From positions 1 through 64,000 of the forward strand of contig CANPZC010000004.1 in NCBI GenBank assembly GCA_947589355.1: 64,000 bases of DNA. Reading direction: 5' to 3'. The stretch is from an uncultured Clostridia bacterium. Its GTDB lineage: Bacteria > Bacillota > Clostridia > Oscillospirales > Ruminococcaceae. The number at the start of each line of letters is the position of its first letter. The first letter of the stretch is position 1. Under the pieces are notes generated by a model. It saw only the letters and a program-made list of their open reading frames with translations, was not told where the DNA came from and made no database searches. The position numbers were made by a program, and so were the translations under genes. Below, piece after piece: positions 12,201 through 19,673 of the stretch.

Positions 12201-13032
12201 CTGTCAATGCACCATCTATCAGCTCGTCATCGGTACGAGTATCGCTCAACAATACAGCCTGCTCTGAGTTTGGCTCATGCGTATCATCATGTATAACGAT
12301 TTCGTCGATGTCGGCTTCATGTTCAACAGTATCTTCTTCAATACTTTCTTCCTGCTCGTAACGAGCATTTGCCCTTTGTTCATTTATCTCTTTTATATAC
12401 TCCTGGCTGTTTTCCATAACGTCCTGGGCATATTTAAGTAAAGAGCGAGAAACACTATTGACGGTTGTGATTACCGAAGCAAATTCTTTTTCTGTCAGAG
12501 AAGAAAACATTGAAAAGTCGAATATATGCGACGATATATCAATACCTAGCCGCGACAAAATTACATACTCAGACGATATTTTTGCGAAATTTCTTAACTG
12601 TGCAGCTCTGCTGTTATCGTCGGTGATATTCAGCACATGATTTATCACCTTGTCAATACACAGTTCCAAATCTTCGCCGTTATATGCTATCTCATATACA
12701 TTGCACAACACTTGCGAATATAAGGAATTATATTCTTTGCTGTATGACCAGTGCAGTTCACGCTGAAATCTCTTATCGTTAAGATACGTTTGCGATATAT
12801 CAAAGACATATGTTTTACCGTTTGAAGAATTAAGCCTTACAGCGTGCTGCCCACGAATTATTCTGCGCCCTACTTTATTCCACTGTTCAAGTGTAGCGAC
12901 CTCTTTTGCTTTGGGAAATCTCTCATAAATAGTGAGCTGATGCTGCGGCGCATAATCCAATGTGTGGGATATAACACCTAATAATTCTTCGTACTTTTGC
13001 TGATTGTTTATAAGTTCAAAAATCTTTGCCAC
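6256..13032 (-). CDS. N12-class adenine-specific DNA methylase / SNF2-type helicase fusion (polyvalent protein)
   Basis: 2258 residues from GTG at 13032, eight nt after GAGGAGG; an earlier in-frame TTG (13056) would translate the ribosome site itself. Residues 1-230 form a domain shared with the gene at 14615, possibly ArdC-like. A methylase follows: LEPSMAIGNFFG (motif I-like, ~757) and NVPFGNF (motif IV, ~825). Then comes a superfamily 2 helicase: Walker A VGAGKT (~1460), Walker B FIDEAH (~1618), ATGTP, and motif VI QREGRILRFG (~1949). The tail is helical and ends LLLDDTKKSANKR. Such fusions (COG4646 type) are hallmarks of Firmicutes conjugative elements and are thought to protect incoming DNA or remodel it. 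A shared palindrome lies just upstream of the start. Confidence 0.9.
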   Translation of the reverse strand: MAKIFELINNQQKYEELLGVISHTLDYAPQHQLTIYERFPKAKEVATLEQWNKVGRRIIRGQHAVRLNSSNGKTYVFDISQTYLNDKRFQRELHWSYSKEYNSLYSQVLCNVYEIAYNGEDLELCIDKVINHVLNITDDNSRAAQLRNFAKISSEYVILSRLGIDISSHIFDFSMFSSLTEKEFASVITTVNSVSRSLLKYAQDVMENSQEYIKEINEQRANARYEQEESIEEDTVEHEADIDEIVIHDDTHEPNSEQAVLLSDTRTDDELIDGALTVCETSEMYGKFRIQSAVLTDKNAYSRITLYKNEFISSTDDNGKYTIEVTDTGLLIHVNGEYERRVFAPWDKVDKRLCKLVDSRKYISFEAAQDCLTNTQAAFERNREYSLERDCAQDIIYDEIASKKISEQVSVDYHNAPVVKDITNTLYDSFKKVFPDIISREHLYEKYDVNEKDSGYEPLYIEWIGDKTFAMAHFYTQNGDLMYDPEMCYIVDDIKRRIVPISYESSGMGVYYAYSDNSSEQTDAIRFTRTWLNNITNSPYSLITYTDKRGNSVILDDSEQQINDAVTETAEPVLKEVSPIDTLDVGDTIKIKGEELLVTDVADDHVELQKSDTTSTTIVQNDIPSVESALIRQKQTDSIAQTYNDYFISDDNIGVAPPKVRYRNNVNAIRLLKQLEEEKRAATSEEQDILARYVGWGGLDNVFDINKSPTEYEELKSLLTESEYTSARGSVLSAFYTPPVVIKAMYKAIERMGFSGGRILEPSMAIGNFFGAMPKEIHDNSKLVGIELDSISGRIAKQLYPNADIKITGYENSSVADNSIDVAIGNVPFGNFSVDDKKYNKLHFSIHDYFFAKTIDKVRSGGIIAFVTSSSTLDKANSKARNYIAERCKFIGAIRLPNNTFSAAAGTTVVSDIIFLQKRDEITSKLDSWVGISNSSVPVGKGLEKDGHYYFYDDYHKINSYYTEHPEMVCGTLEDVSGRFGRELTVKPFEDKSLEQALSDCIDNLGNNIIYQQNESAFVSPEELINGTDANDIYNIVIPAPENVPVDSYVVMNDIIYRRDGMILVPIKLDSRKKELQSMAVINIYNTAKSVIDSQLNGVDDNSLQSTQRYLNEIYDEYVSNYGYLNNSLDTSGLVPNGNIAIFCKALEEKVSEDSNGKAVYQKTKLFSQRTIRPRYTVTHCDTVSDAFTVCMQNKARLDLDYISSLCDTPVEECVEKLNGTQIFKIPYTDNYVTADEYLSGNVREKLRVARQAVSSDESFAANVSALEKVQPQWLYSEEIHVQLGSSWIPPRYIEDFISEKILGERFTVEHFEPTATWRIADKAYANYKTGNLEYGTSRMNALHILEHTLNMQDIRIYDKVYDSAKGSDVRVFNREETAKAVNMQEKIKQVFDDWIWSNDMRKKALEEVYNNKINCEVARHFDGSHLRFDGMSSDIELKPYQKDVVARALYSGNTLVAHCVGAGKTYEMTAMAMEMRRVGVANKPLFVVPNHLIEQWATSFLRQYPNANVLAATTSDFSKENRKKFISRIATGDYDAIIMGQSTFGMIELSKDRRERYYEEEIEECQTYINMCKDKGLSVKELERMKRVLEEKFRRLEMLNTDDIIEFEKLGVDALFIDEAHAYKNLSTLTRLGRIGGISTSESKRSEDMMWKIRYISEINNGNKGVVFATGTPVSNSMTELYTMLRYLQPDFLKSKGLQHFDSFAANFITIDTVIDLDPTGSGYRPKKRCTSFNNIDELMTIFKSCADIQTQEMINLEIPKLKNNAYTVCVCEPSSEQKEFIRDCGERADAIRSHIVDPHEDNMLKITNDGKMCALDFRLVSQDAEDRPDSKINVAVQNIADKYFATDADKLTQAVFLDKSTPKNGEFNLYDDIKSKLIEKGIPEHEIRYIHEAKTDAQKQKMFDDVSKGNIRIIMGSTEKMGAGTNMQERLCALHHIDVPWRPSDVEQREGRILRFGNRCGEVEIFRYVTKDTFDAYSWQTIENKWRMISQIMSGKGVGRSVDDLDEQSLNYAEIKALSIGDSRIKEQLELDVAVKRLTFQQGQYKQSVADAKRRLDFEIPQRLSEVKEKIAKYTVANDYALGYPKQEGEDFTITVAGNTYNKRQDGGMAIIQNAKTVGGVDRRIIGSYRGFNISTMKIQYFLTLDTVYKIMLSAKGITLENELSDSEIGTIAKLDNMIDKKLPELLERYKQEEISLGEDIVRCKNIIDTPFPYEHELKEKSERLRELNAALSIGSGESVNDGLLLDDTKKSANKR

Positions 13033-13057
13033 AAGTAATTCCTCCTCTTTCAGCAAA

Positions 13058-13082
13058 AAAGTGTGTCACGGTGACACACTTT
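13058..13082. promoter_or_regulatory. Element palindrome, copy 1
   Basis: Perfect 12-bp arms (AAAGTGTGTCAC) around one central base. It overlaps the stop codon of the nucleotidyltransferase gene and lies just upstream of the ribosome site of the methylase/helicase gene. One of six related palindromes in the element; candidate operator or ParB-binding site. On the minus strand it is followed by TTTTTT, so it could also act as a weak terminator. Confidence 0.75.
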
Positions 13083-14532
13083 ACTTTCTTGTGTTGTTTT
13101 GTTCTTCGGTCAGATCCAATATATCATCATCAGCCGAACCGTCACTTTCGCGGAAATCATACAGCGACATGGTTTCACCTAAGAAATTTGGAGTATTATC
13201 ATTTGTTATAGTTATGTACCCCTCTTTGCCCAAGTCAAGGGGTTCTTTAAGTACGACCGAGCCTGCATGGTTTACAGCTACATTCTTTTCAAGCGCACAA
13301 AAATTACCATCATCACCATGTCTTAAATGATAGCAGTACATTCCTTTTGGAACATCTTCATCAGTAATTCGAGAGTTTGTAAATAGTGCAGGCTTGCCGA
13401 AAAGTTCTATCCTCTCATAGTTTTCATCTGATTCATTGTCTTTTGCTATGCATTTATCGTCTGTTGCCGCAGCTGAAAGATACTTTTCATATTCGGGCAT
13501 TAAAGCTTCAGCAAACTGTGCTAAATGTGTGTTATGGATACTGTAGAGAGTACCGCCGTTGATTAGTTTATCAAATGTCGGTTTCTTTTCTTCATCATTC
13601 ATGAACATCTCATCAGGCTTGACCTCAAAATGCGGAGCAAGCACCTTACACGCCCATTCCTTATCCGCTTTATAAAACCTATCGTCCAATGGGTGCGCAA
13701 CAATATTCAAAGCAGTGAGCCAAGCCGTTCGTTCAATACCAAACTGCTCTGTCAAACTTTTAACGCTGTCGCGAGGTTTTAGACCGTTGCCTATAACTTT
13801 GTTTGCCATTTCAGCAAAATGCCTGTTTTCAGCAACGTTCGCTATATAAAGCTCTCTGTTCTCCATAATTTCCCAGTCGCCTTTATAGACAGGTACAAAA
13901 TCCTTTTTAGCTACGATACCGTTGGCGCTACCGAGCTGTTCTTCAAATCTGCCGTGAGTTGAAAAATCCCAGTCGATCGTTTCATTATCGTACTGTCCTA
14001 GTCCACTCACAGAACAAGTCCACAGCGTTTCTGTATTTTGCATAACAGGATTTTTTGTATCTTTATCAAATCCTATACACATAAACTCGCTGCCGTTTTT
14101 ATGAAGATACTTCTTTCCGATTTCCGCAGTTACATTTTTTCTTTCCATAGTAATTTTCCTTTCATGCTTTTCATTGTAGTTTTTCTCAATAGACTGTTCG
14201 GCAATAATAAGGTATTCTTCAAGAGTACCAGTTTCTTCGGCGCGAATAGGGTTAATATCTACATTCACGCTGCCTATCGTAATAATTTCTTCGTGTATGA
14301 TATTAAAAAGGGCATCTTCTTTAATATCGCCGGCAAATTCAACTGCAATATCGAGGTCGGAATTGTCATTTTCAAGACCTCTGCACCTAGAGCCGACAAT
14401 AGCCAGGTCAACTATTTGTGCCTCTATTTCGTTTGAATTAAAGATATTTTGAATGTCCTCGCGTACAGAACATTCAATATCCCTCGGCAGCAGACCATTA
14501 AAAGCTACACTATTGAATTTGCTATCTGTCAA
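13081..14532 (-). CDS. Nucleotidyltransferase-fold / LPD28-like multidomain protein
   Basis: The N-terminal part holds a nucleotidyltransferase signature, VGSRCRGLENDNSDLDIAVEF then DINPI, as in MNT-type enzymes. The middle (ENRHFAEMANKVIGNG, AWLTALNIVAHPLDDRFY) resembles DUF3848/3849-like modules of mobile elements. The end (ELFGKPALFTNSRI, VPKGMYCYHLRHGDDG, VAVNHAGSVV) resembles the large polyvalent-protein domain LPD28. It ends with the shared tag DDDILDLTEEQNNTRK. The TTG at 14532 has no ribosome site. AAGGAG lies eight nt before an in-frame ATT at 14565, which would add NNHIISNFKR and is probably the real start. Domain calls are from memory of motifs; biological role inferred as element establishment. 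Confidence 0.8.
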   Translation of the reverse strand: MTDSKFNSVAFNGLLPRDIECSVREDIQNIFNSNEIEAQIVDLAIVGSRCRGLENDNSDLDIAVEFAGDIKEDALFNIIHEEIITIGSVNVDINPIRAEETGTLEEYLIIAEQSIEKNYNEKHERKITMERKNVTAEIGKKYLHKNGSEFMCIGFDKDTKNPVMQNTETLWTCSVSGLGQYDNETIDWDFSTHGRFEEQLGSANGIVAKKDFVPVYKGDWEIMENRELYIANVAENRHFAEMANKVIGNGLKPRDSVKSLTEQFGIERTAWLTALNIVAHPLDDRFYKADKEWACKVLAPHFEVKPDEMFMNDEEKKPTFDKLINGGTLYSIHNTHLAQFAEALMPEYEKYLSAAATDDKCIAKDNESDENYERIELFGKPALFTNSRITDEDVPKGMYCYHLRHGDDGNFCALEKNVAVNHAGSVVLKEPLDLGKEGYITITNDNTPNFLGETMSLYDFRESDGSADDDILDLTEEQNNTRK

Positions 14533-14589
14533 TCTCTTAAAGTTACTGATGATGTGGTTGTTAATATTCTCAACTCCTTTTTAAGATAT

Positions 14590-14616
14590 AACAGTGTGTC
14601 ACGGTGACACACTGTT
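14590..14616. promoter_or_regulatory. Element palindrome, copy 2
   Basis: Perfect 13-bp arms (AACAGTGTGTCAC) around one base. It overlaps the TAA of the 1187-residue gene and sits upstream of the nucleotidyltransferase gene. No T-run follows on the minus strand, which argues against a terminator. Confidence 0.75.
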
Positions 14617-17600
14617 ATTTACGAACGTTCTCATCTTGAGCAGTCAGATCCAAAATTTCATCATCGGAATTTGCAGCTTCTTCTGCTTGAGCAGATGTCA
14701 GCTTACGCTCTAAACTATCAATAAAATGAAAGCTCATCAGCGTTTCGCCGTTTGCAAGTTTAGCTGTCAACTCACCATCGTCAAAAGTCCAGTCCTTTGC
14801 ACGACCAAAATTCATATGAAGTTCTTTGCCCGTGGGCTCGCCATTTTCATTAAGCTTTTGAGAAGTAAAATCAACAGTGTTGACACTTTTAACAATACGG
14901 TACTCTCCGATACATTCGGGACGCACATGGTCTGTAATTTCAAACATCATGCCTGGTTTAATTGCCTTTTTGAGTTGAGATAGATTTTTAACGGAGCTGA
15001 TTTCTGACAGCGAATATACATCATCGTCAGCAAATTCATTTTTATCTTGTGAACCGACTTTGCCGATATATCTATACAAACCACCGTGAAGCAGACTATC
15101 GCATGAAATATTCTCTGTGATTTCAATTGCACCACATTGACGTTTTGCCGTACACTCTCCCGTGTAGAATGGTAAAGCACCTTCTAATGAAATGATTTCA
15201 GAAACTTCACGAGTTAATTTATTAACAAAAAGATCGCCGACTTCAACCTTACCCCTGTGTGGATTATCTTTTCTCTTTGTTTTCTGTTCATCAGAAAGAT
15301 ATGTGTCCGCATGAATACGCGCCTCTGTCATGACTGCGACATTGAACCATGAATGTCTGAATTTTTCGCCGTTTTCAAAGCTAAACGTAATACCTTTAGA
15401 ATCGTAATCTACAAACGATATTTTCCCCTCGCCGCTATGACCGCCTACACCGTACTCCTTTTTCAAACAATCGGCAAGCTGATTAGTTGTCGGATGACTG
15501 TTTTCATAATATTCCTGTACGCGCAATTTGCCATCAACAAAACCTGTTCCTCTGTCAATTTCCGCTGCCAAAGCCTCATAAACCTGTACACCGTCAACTA
15601 ACGGGCCGCTTGCAAATTCCGACTTAGGCTTTTGCTTTTTTTCTTTCTTCTCAGGTTCATTCCCAAATAATGAGAGCTGATTACCTGTATCAGAATTTGT
15701 CTGCTTAAATTGAAATTGTTCAGTATCTTTGCGTTTCGGCGGATATAGCTCAAAAACCTTTTCAGCCAGCACATTATACCCTGCATCTTGCAACTTTTTC
15801 AGATACTCATCTTTTGCTTTATCAGGAAAACCGACCATAGGTTCGCCATTCTTAGAAAGCATATGCAGCCCGAGGACTTCTGCACCGATTTTGGCACTAT
15901 CTCCATACATTTCATAGAAGTCGCCGACTTCACGAATCGTAACGACCTTATAATCAGTTATTTTTAATTCCGTGTTATTGAATAAAGGGTCTTTTTCAAC
16001 TTTCTCTGATTGTTCTTTATTTACAGTCAAGCCGAGCGTTTCCGCAACTTCGTTCAATTCATTTTCATAAATATCGTCTGTTTGAATAACTATATAAGTT
16101 TCATCTTTTGATATAGTGCAAGTCGCACCAACCGAAAGAGCCTTATCTTCTATTGCTTCAATACTTTCAACGTTTCCCTGGTATTCAAGAACAACTGGTT
16201 CAACATTGACAGGAGGAACAATATCCTCAACTTCCGCTGCATCACTCATAAGGTCAATATTATGTTCGTCTTTAGCTGATTTTGAGATTATTTCAAAACC
16301 TTTACGCTCCATATCTTCCTGCCAACCGTCATAAGCAAGCACATCAGAAGTACCTAGCAAAACACCGCCTAAATCGGGAGCATCAAAGTTTTTGAGAGAA
16401 ATACTCTTGTTGCTGATACTTTCAACTTCACGCCGAGAACCGTCATACATTATAACATCGCCAACTTCAAGTTCGGCAACAGAGTTTTTGCGCGATTTCT
16501 GCATAAAATCAGCACCAAATTTGCTTTCAAGAAATTTTGCCGACGGAACGTTCAGATAAAAGTCGTTGCTCTGAGCCGCTTCTACAAGTCGGCGCACATC
16601 TTCTACATTAGCATTATCTTTGATAACAACAGATAATGTATTACCGTCAGCAATAGTTGAGCCAAAAGATGAAGTAATTCCGTCAAATACTACAGATGTT
16701 ACAGCTTCATAATTAGTATTATTACCTATAAAGGTAATATCCTGCACTGATGACTTGTCTTGCGAAAGCTCTTTCTTTCTAAAAAAGTCCGGCATATCTA
16801 CAAAACCAATACTATCACAATAGTAAGCAGACTCTTTTCCGTCTACTGATATAACTATAACATCGCTTACAGAAAGGGAATGTCCTGAGAAGTCAGCAGG
16901 CAAATTAGTATTGAACCGCTTATAAATATCTTCAAGTGTATCAACACCCTTAAACTCCGCTATTCTATCCTCATATACCTGTACATAATCATCTTGATTT
17001 AATTGTATTCCGTCTTTTTTGAGTTGTTCCATACTCTCAAAAATAACGCCATGATATTTTTCATTATTAGGCAGCTGATAAATTTTATAACGATGATATT
17101 GATTTGGCTTTGGTCGTTCGCCCTCTTTGAAAAATACAAAAGGCATATATTTTTCAATTATATATTTCATTTGAGCTTCACTGGAAAGCGTTCCGCGAGG
17201 TTCACTTGATATATTTGTCAATGTCGCCACATCTGCTCTATCTAGCAATCGTTGATATTGCTGCTCAACAGATAATTTATTCCATTCGTCCATGAATGAC
17301 TTACGAGCATATTCTGCCTGTGACTTGATACGCTCCATATCCTCAGCGGAAATATTATCATCATATGTTGTAATTACGCCCTCTGATGAAATATGCGCAA
17401 CGGTAGGATAATCGTTTGTTTCCTTGTCAATGCGCGATATATCGTATGCGGTTATGCCGTTTCCAAACAAGCCAAATTGAATGGAATGTTCCTCTTGCTT
17501 ATGTTCGCTGTTTTCAGCTTTATCCTCATTGAGTTTGTTTACATACTCTTGACTGTTTTTCATAACATCTTGAGCATATTTCAGCATTGAGCGAGAAACA

Positions 17601-18178
17601 CTGTTGACGGTTATGATTACCGAAGCAAATTCTTTTTCTGTCAGAGAAGAAAACATTGAAAAGTCGAATATATGCGACGATATATCAATGCCGAGCCGCG
17701 ACAAAATTACATACTCCGACGATATTTTTGCGAAATTTCTTAATTGTGCAGCTCTGCTGTTATCGTCGGCGATATTCAGCACATGATTTATCACCTTGTC
17801 AATACACAGCTCCAAATCTTCGCCGTTGTAAGCTATGCCATGTTCGTTGCACAGTACCTGCGAAAACAAGGCGTTGTATTCTTTGTTGTACGACCAATGA
17901 GCCTCACGCTGCGAAGCATTATTATTTACATAAGTTTGAGATATATCAAATAAATAAATTGCTCCATTTTCTGAATTAAGCCTGATAGCACGCCGACCGC
18001 GCAATACACGCCTGCCGCAAGCGTTCCATTGTCCCATTGTAGCTAATTGTTTAGCTTTTGGAAATTGCTCATAAATAGTGAGCTGATGTTGCGGTGCATA
18101 ATCCAGTGTGTTGGATATAACACCTAGTAATTCTTCGTACTTTTGCTGATTATTTATCAGTTCAAAAACCTTTGCCAC
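14615..18178 (-). CDS. Large multidomain (polyvalent) mobile-element protein with MutS-I-like module
   Basis: 1187 residues from GTG at 18178, eight nt after GAGGAGG. Residues 1-220 are nearly the same as the start of the methylase/helicase at 6256. Around residue 751 REVGDFYEMYGDSAKIGAEVLGL matches the N-terminal mismatch-recognition-like module of MutS found in such proteins. Around 911, GVGGHSGEGKISFVDYDSKG is a motif I associate with conjugative-element helicase partners. No intact ATPase motif is visible, so it is not a MutS. It ends with the tag DDEILDLTAQDENVRK. It is probably a protein that works with, or is delivered with, the transferred DNA. Function inferred from context only. Confidence 0.8.
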   Translation of the reverse strand: MAKVFELINNQQKYEELLGVISNTLDYAPQHQLTIYEQFPKAKQLATMGQWNACGRRVLRGRRAIRLNSENGAIYLFDISQTYVNNNASQREAHWSYNKEYNALFSQVLCNEHGIAYNGEDLELCIDKVINHVLNIADDNSRAAQLRNFAKISSEYVILSRLGIDISSHIFDFSMFSSLTEKEFASVIITVNSVSRSMLKYAQDVMKNSQEYVNKLNEDKAENSEHKQEEHSIQFGLFGNGITAYDISRIDKETNDYPTVAHISSEGVITTYDDNISAEDMERIKSQAEYARKSFMDEWNKLSVEQQYQRLLDRADVATLTNISSEPRGTLSSEAQMKYIIEKYMPFVFFKEGERPKPNQYHRYKIYQLPNNEKYHGVIFESMEQLKKDGIQLNQDDYVQVYEDRIAEFKGVDTLEDIYKRFNTNLPADFSGHSLSVSDVIVISVDGKESAYYCDSIGFVDMPDFFRKKELSQDKSSVQDITFIGNNTNYEAVTSVVFDGITSSFGSTIADGNTLSVVIKDNANVEDVRRLVEAAQSNDFYLNVPSAKFLESKFGADFMQKSRKNSVAELEVGDVIMYDGSRREVESISNKSISLKNFDAPDLGGVLLGTSDVLAYDGWQEDMERKGFEIISKSAKDEHNIDLMSDAAEVEDIVPPVNVEPVVLEYQGNVESIEAIEDKALSVGATCTISKDETYIVIQTDDIYENELNEVAETLGLTVNKEQSEKVEKDPLFNNTELKITDYKVVTIREVGDFYEMYGDSAKIGAEVLGLHMLSKNGEPMVGFPDKAKDEYLKKLQDAGYNVLAEKVFELYPPKRKDTEQFQFKQTNSDTGNQLSLFGNEPEKKEKKQKPKSEFASGPLVDGVQVYEALAAEIDRGTGFVDGKLRVQEYYENSHPTTNQLADCLKKEYGVGGHSGEGKISFVDYDSKGITFSFENGEKFRHSWFNVAVMTEARIHADTYLSDEQKTKRKDNPHRGKVEVGDLFVNKLTREVSEIISLEGALPFYTGECTAKRQCGAIEITENISCDSLLHGGLYRYIGKVGSQDKNEFADDDVYSLSEISSVKNLSQLKKAIKPGMMFEITDHVRPECIGEYRIVKSVNTVDFTSQKLNENGEPTGKELHMNFGRAKDWTFDDGELTAKLANGETLMSFHFIDSLERKLTSAQAEEAANSDDEILDLTAQDENVRK

Positions 18179-18203
18179 AAGTAATTCCTCCTCTTTCAGC
18201 AAA

Positions 18204-18228
18204 AAAGTGTGTCATGGTGACACACTTT
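18204..18228. promoter_or_regulatory. Element palindrome, copy 3
   Basis: Same 25-bp palindrome as copy 1 with a single mismatch next to the centre (CAT/GTG). Located between the tag micro-ORF and the 1187-residue gene. Confidence 0.75.
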
Positions 18229-18283
18229 ACTTTCTTGTGTTGTTTTGTTCTTTGGTCAGATCCAGTTTATCATCTTCTTTCAT
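18227..18283 (-). CDS. 18-codon micro-ORF encoding the shared C-terminal tag
   Basis: ATG at 18283 overlaps the TGA of the PcfJ-like gene as ATGA. The ORF reads MKEDDKLDLTKEQNNTRK, practically the same as the C-terminal ends of neighbouring proteins (DILDLTEEQNNTRK at 13081). It could be translated by termination-reinitiation or be a detached tail of the PcfJ-like protein after a frameshift or recombination. I see no classic slippery heptamer. It is too short to be sure it is expressed. Confidence 0.5.
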   Translation of the reverse strand: MKEDDKLDLTKEQNNTRK

Positions 18284-19611
18284 GCAATAGCAACTGTATA
18301 TTTTTCAATAGCTTTATCTGAAGAACGTTCAACACATTCTTTAACATAACGTAAAGTTTCTTGTTTACAATTCTTGTTATACGTTGTATAACATTGATTT
18401 ACATAGAAATCATACGTTTTATTTTTCTTTCTGCTCTTTTTGTAACGTATATCTATTGTAAGATGTTCGCCGTTAATATCAGCAGCATAGACTACACATT
18501 TTCCATTATTTATAATATTAACATATGCCCCAACGCAGTTATGATTTCTTTTTCCCTCAAACATAAGAGCCTTTTTAGTAGTCAATAAGTGAAATTCTTT
18601 TGGCAAGGTCAGATATTTCAAAGGCGTTTCTGGAATAACAAGTTTTTTGCCGTGATTAGCCTTTTGAATTATCCTATCTGTCAGCATATTATGATACTCT
18701 GATATTTTCTTTTTTCCTGCAAGAATGTCAATAGGTTCTTTAAGGGTCATTGAAAAATCAACGTAATCAGATATAACATCTTTATTCGCAGTCATGTTTT
18801 TTCTACGTATGTATAATTTTAAGTATTTTGCAGCTATATCTTTTTTGTTGCGCTTGTTTGGCAAAAAATCAAAGTCGATTTCTTCAGTATCATAGAATAG
18901 AAACGGAATTTGCTCGGGTATTATATAATCCTTTGCACAGCAAGCAGCATATGTTTTCAAAAAAGGCAATTTATTTACAGAATTAGGTAGGTCAACGTTA
19001 AATTGCTTTTCAAAAAACTCCTTTTTATTATGATGCTGCGACAGTTCATTAACCATTATCGGGGGAAAGAAACTTTCGGACAGAAAATCTTTCCATATCA
19101 TAGAGCCTTCAGAATAGCGAGATAAAATGAACTGACTTATTTCAATAGGTGCATACTTAAAATCAGAAACCTTTGCAGAATAAAATGAATTACCTTTAGA
19201 ATTTGCAATATAAATATCTTTGCTGTTATAAATCAAAACATTTCTTTTTAAGCTCCCTTGAATGATATGCCACTGTTCTGTTTCCTTGCCTACATATATG
19301 TCTGCATAATTTGTTTTTGAGTATACTTTCAATACAACATATTTCGCTCCGTCTTTATTTTCTCTTAAACGTATCACAATCTGTTGTCCCTTGTCGTTAA
19401 ATCCAAGTTTCAATGTAGAAAGGTATTCTTTATGTTGCAAGCCGTTTAAGTTGTTTATTACATCATAAAAGCCTTTGGGTAAAATCTCTACCACAGTCAA
19501 AGTATCTTTTATACTGTCCCAAGTTTTAATTCTGTATTTTGTGGGGTCTTTTTCAAAAAACTCACATAACGAATAATATAAGTCTTCACAGAAAAAACTA
19601 TCGTTGTTCAT
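18280..19611 (-). CDS. PcfJ-like protein
   Basis: 443 residues; ATG at 19611 after AGAAAGGAAA. The C-terminal third carries the PcfJ-type pattern: LLTTKKALMFEGKRNHNCVGAY, then GKCVVYAADINGEHLTIDI, and finally NQCYTTYNK. PcfJ was named from the conjugative plasmid pCF10 and is common in conjugative elements; its biochemical role is not established. The N-terminal 250 residues are not recognised. Unlike its neighbours it stops (…YTVAIA) just before an out-of-frame copy of the shared C-terminal tag. It is flanked on both sides by the element palindrome. Confidence 0.75.
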   Translation of the reverse strand: MNNDSFFCEDLYYSLCEFFEKDPTKYRIKTWDSIKDTLTVVEILPKGFYDVINNLNGLQHKEYLSTLKLGFNDKGQQIVIRLRENKDGAKYVVLKVYSKTNYADIYVGKETEQWHIIQGSLKRNVLIYNSKDIYIANSKGNSFYSAKVSDFKYAPIEISQFILSRYSEGSMIWKDFLSESFFPPIMVNELSQHHNKKEFFEKQFNVDLPNSVNKLPFLKTYAACCAKDYIIPEQIPFLFYDTEEIDFDFLPNKRNKKDIAAKYLKLYIRRKNMTANKDVISDYVDFSMTLKEPIDILAGKKKISEYHNMLTDRIIQKANHGKKLVIPETPLKYLTLPKEFHLLTTKKALMFEGKRNHNCVGAYVNIINNGKCVVYAADINGEHLTIDIRYKKSRKKNKTYDFYVNQCYTTYNKNCKQETLRYVKECVERSSDKAIEKYTVAIA

Positions 19612-19648
19612 ATAATTTTTCCTTTCTGCTTACAAACGCCTATAAACA

Positions 19649-19673
19649 AAAGTGTGTCACGGTGACACACTTT
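19649..19673. promoter_or_regulatory. Element palindrome, copy 4
   Basis: Perfect 12-bp arms identical to copy 1. It overlaps the stop codon of the 228-residue gene and lies about 30 nt upstream of the PcfJ-like ribosome site. About 48 bp around it (palindrome plus encoded tail) are near-identical to 13058-13105 and 18204-18251. Confidence 0.75.

Noticed and set aside
13058..19673. Reading the element palindromes simply as intrinsic terminators
   Set aside because: Only the copies at 13058, 18204 and partly 19649 are followed by T-runs; those at 14590, 20980 and 23410 are not.
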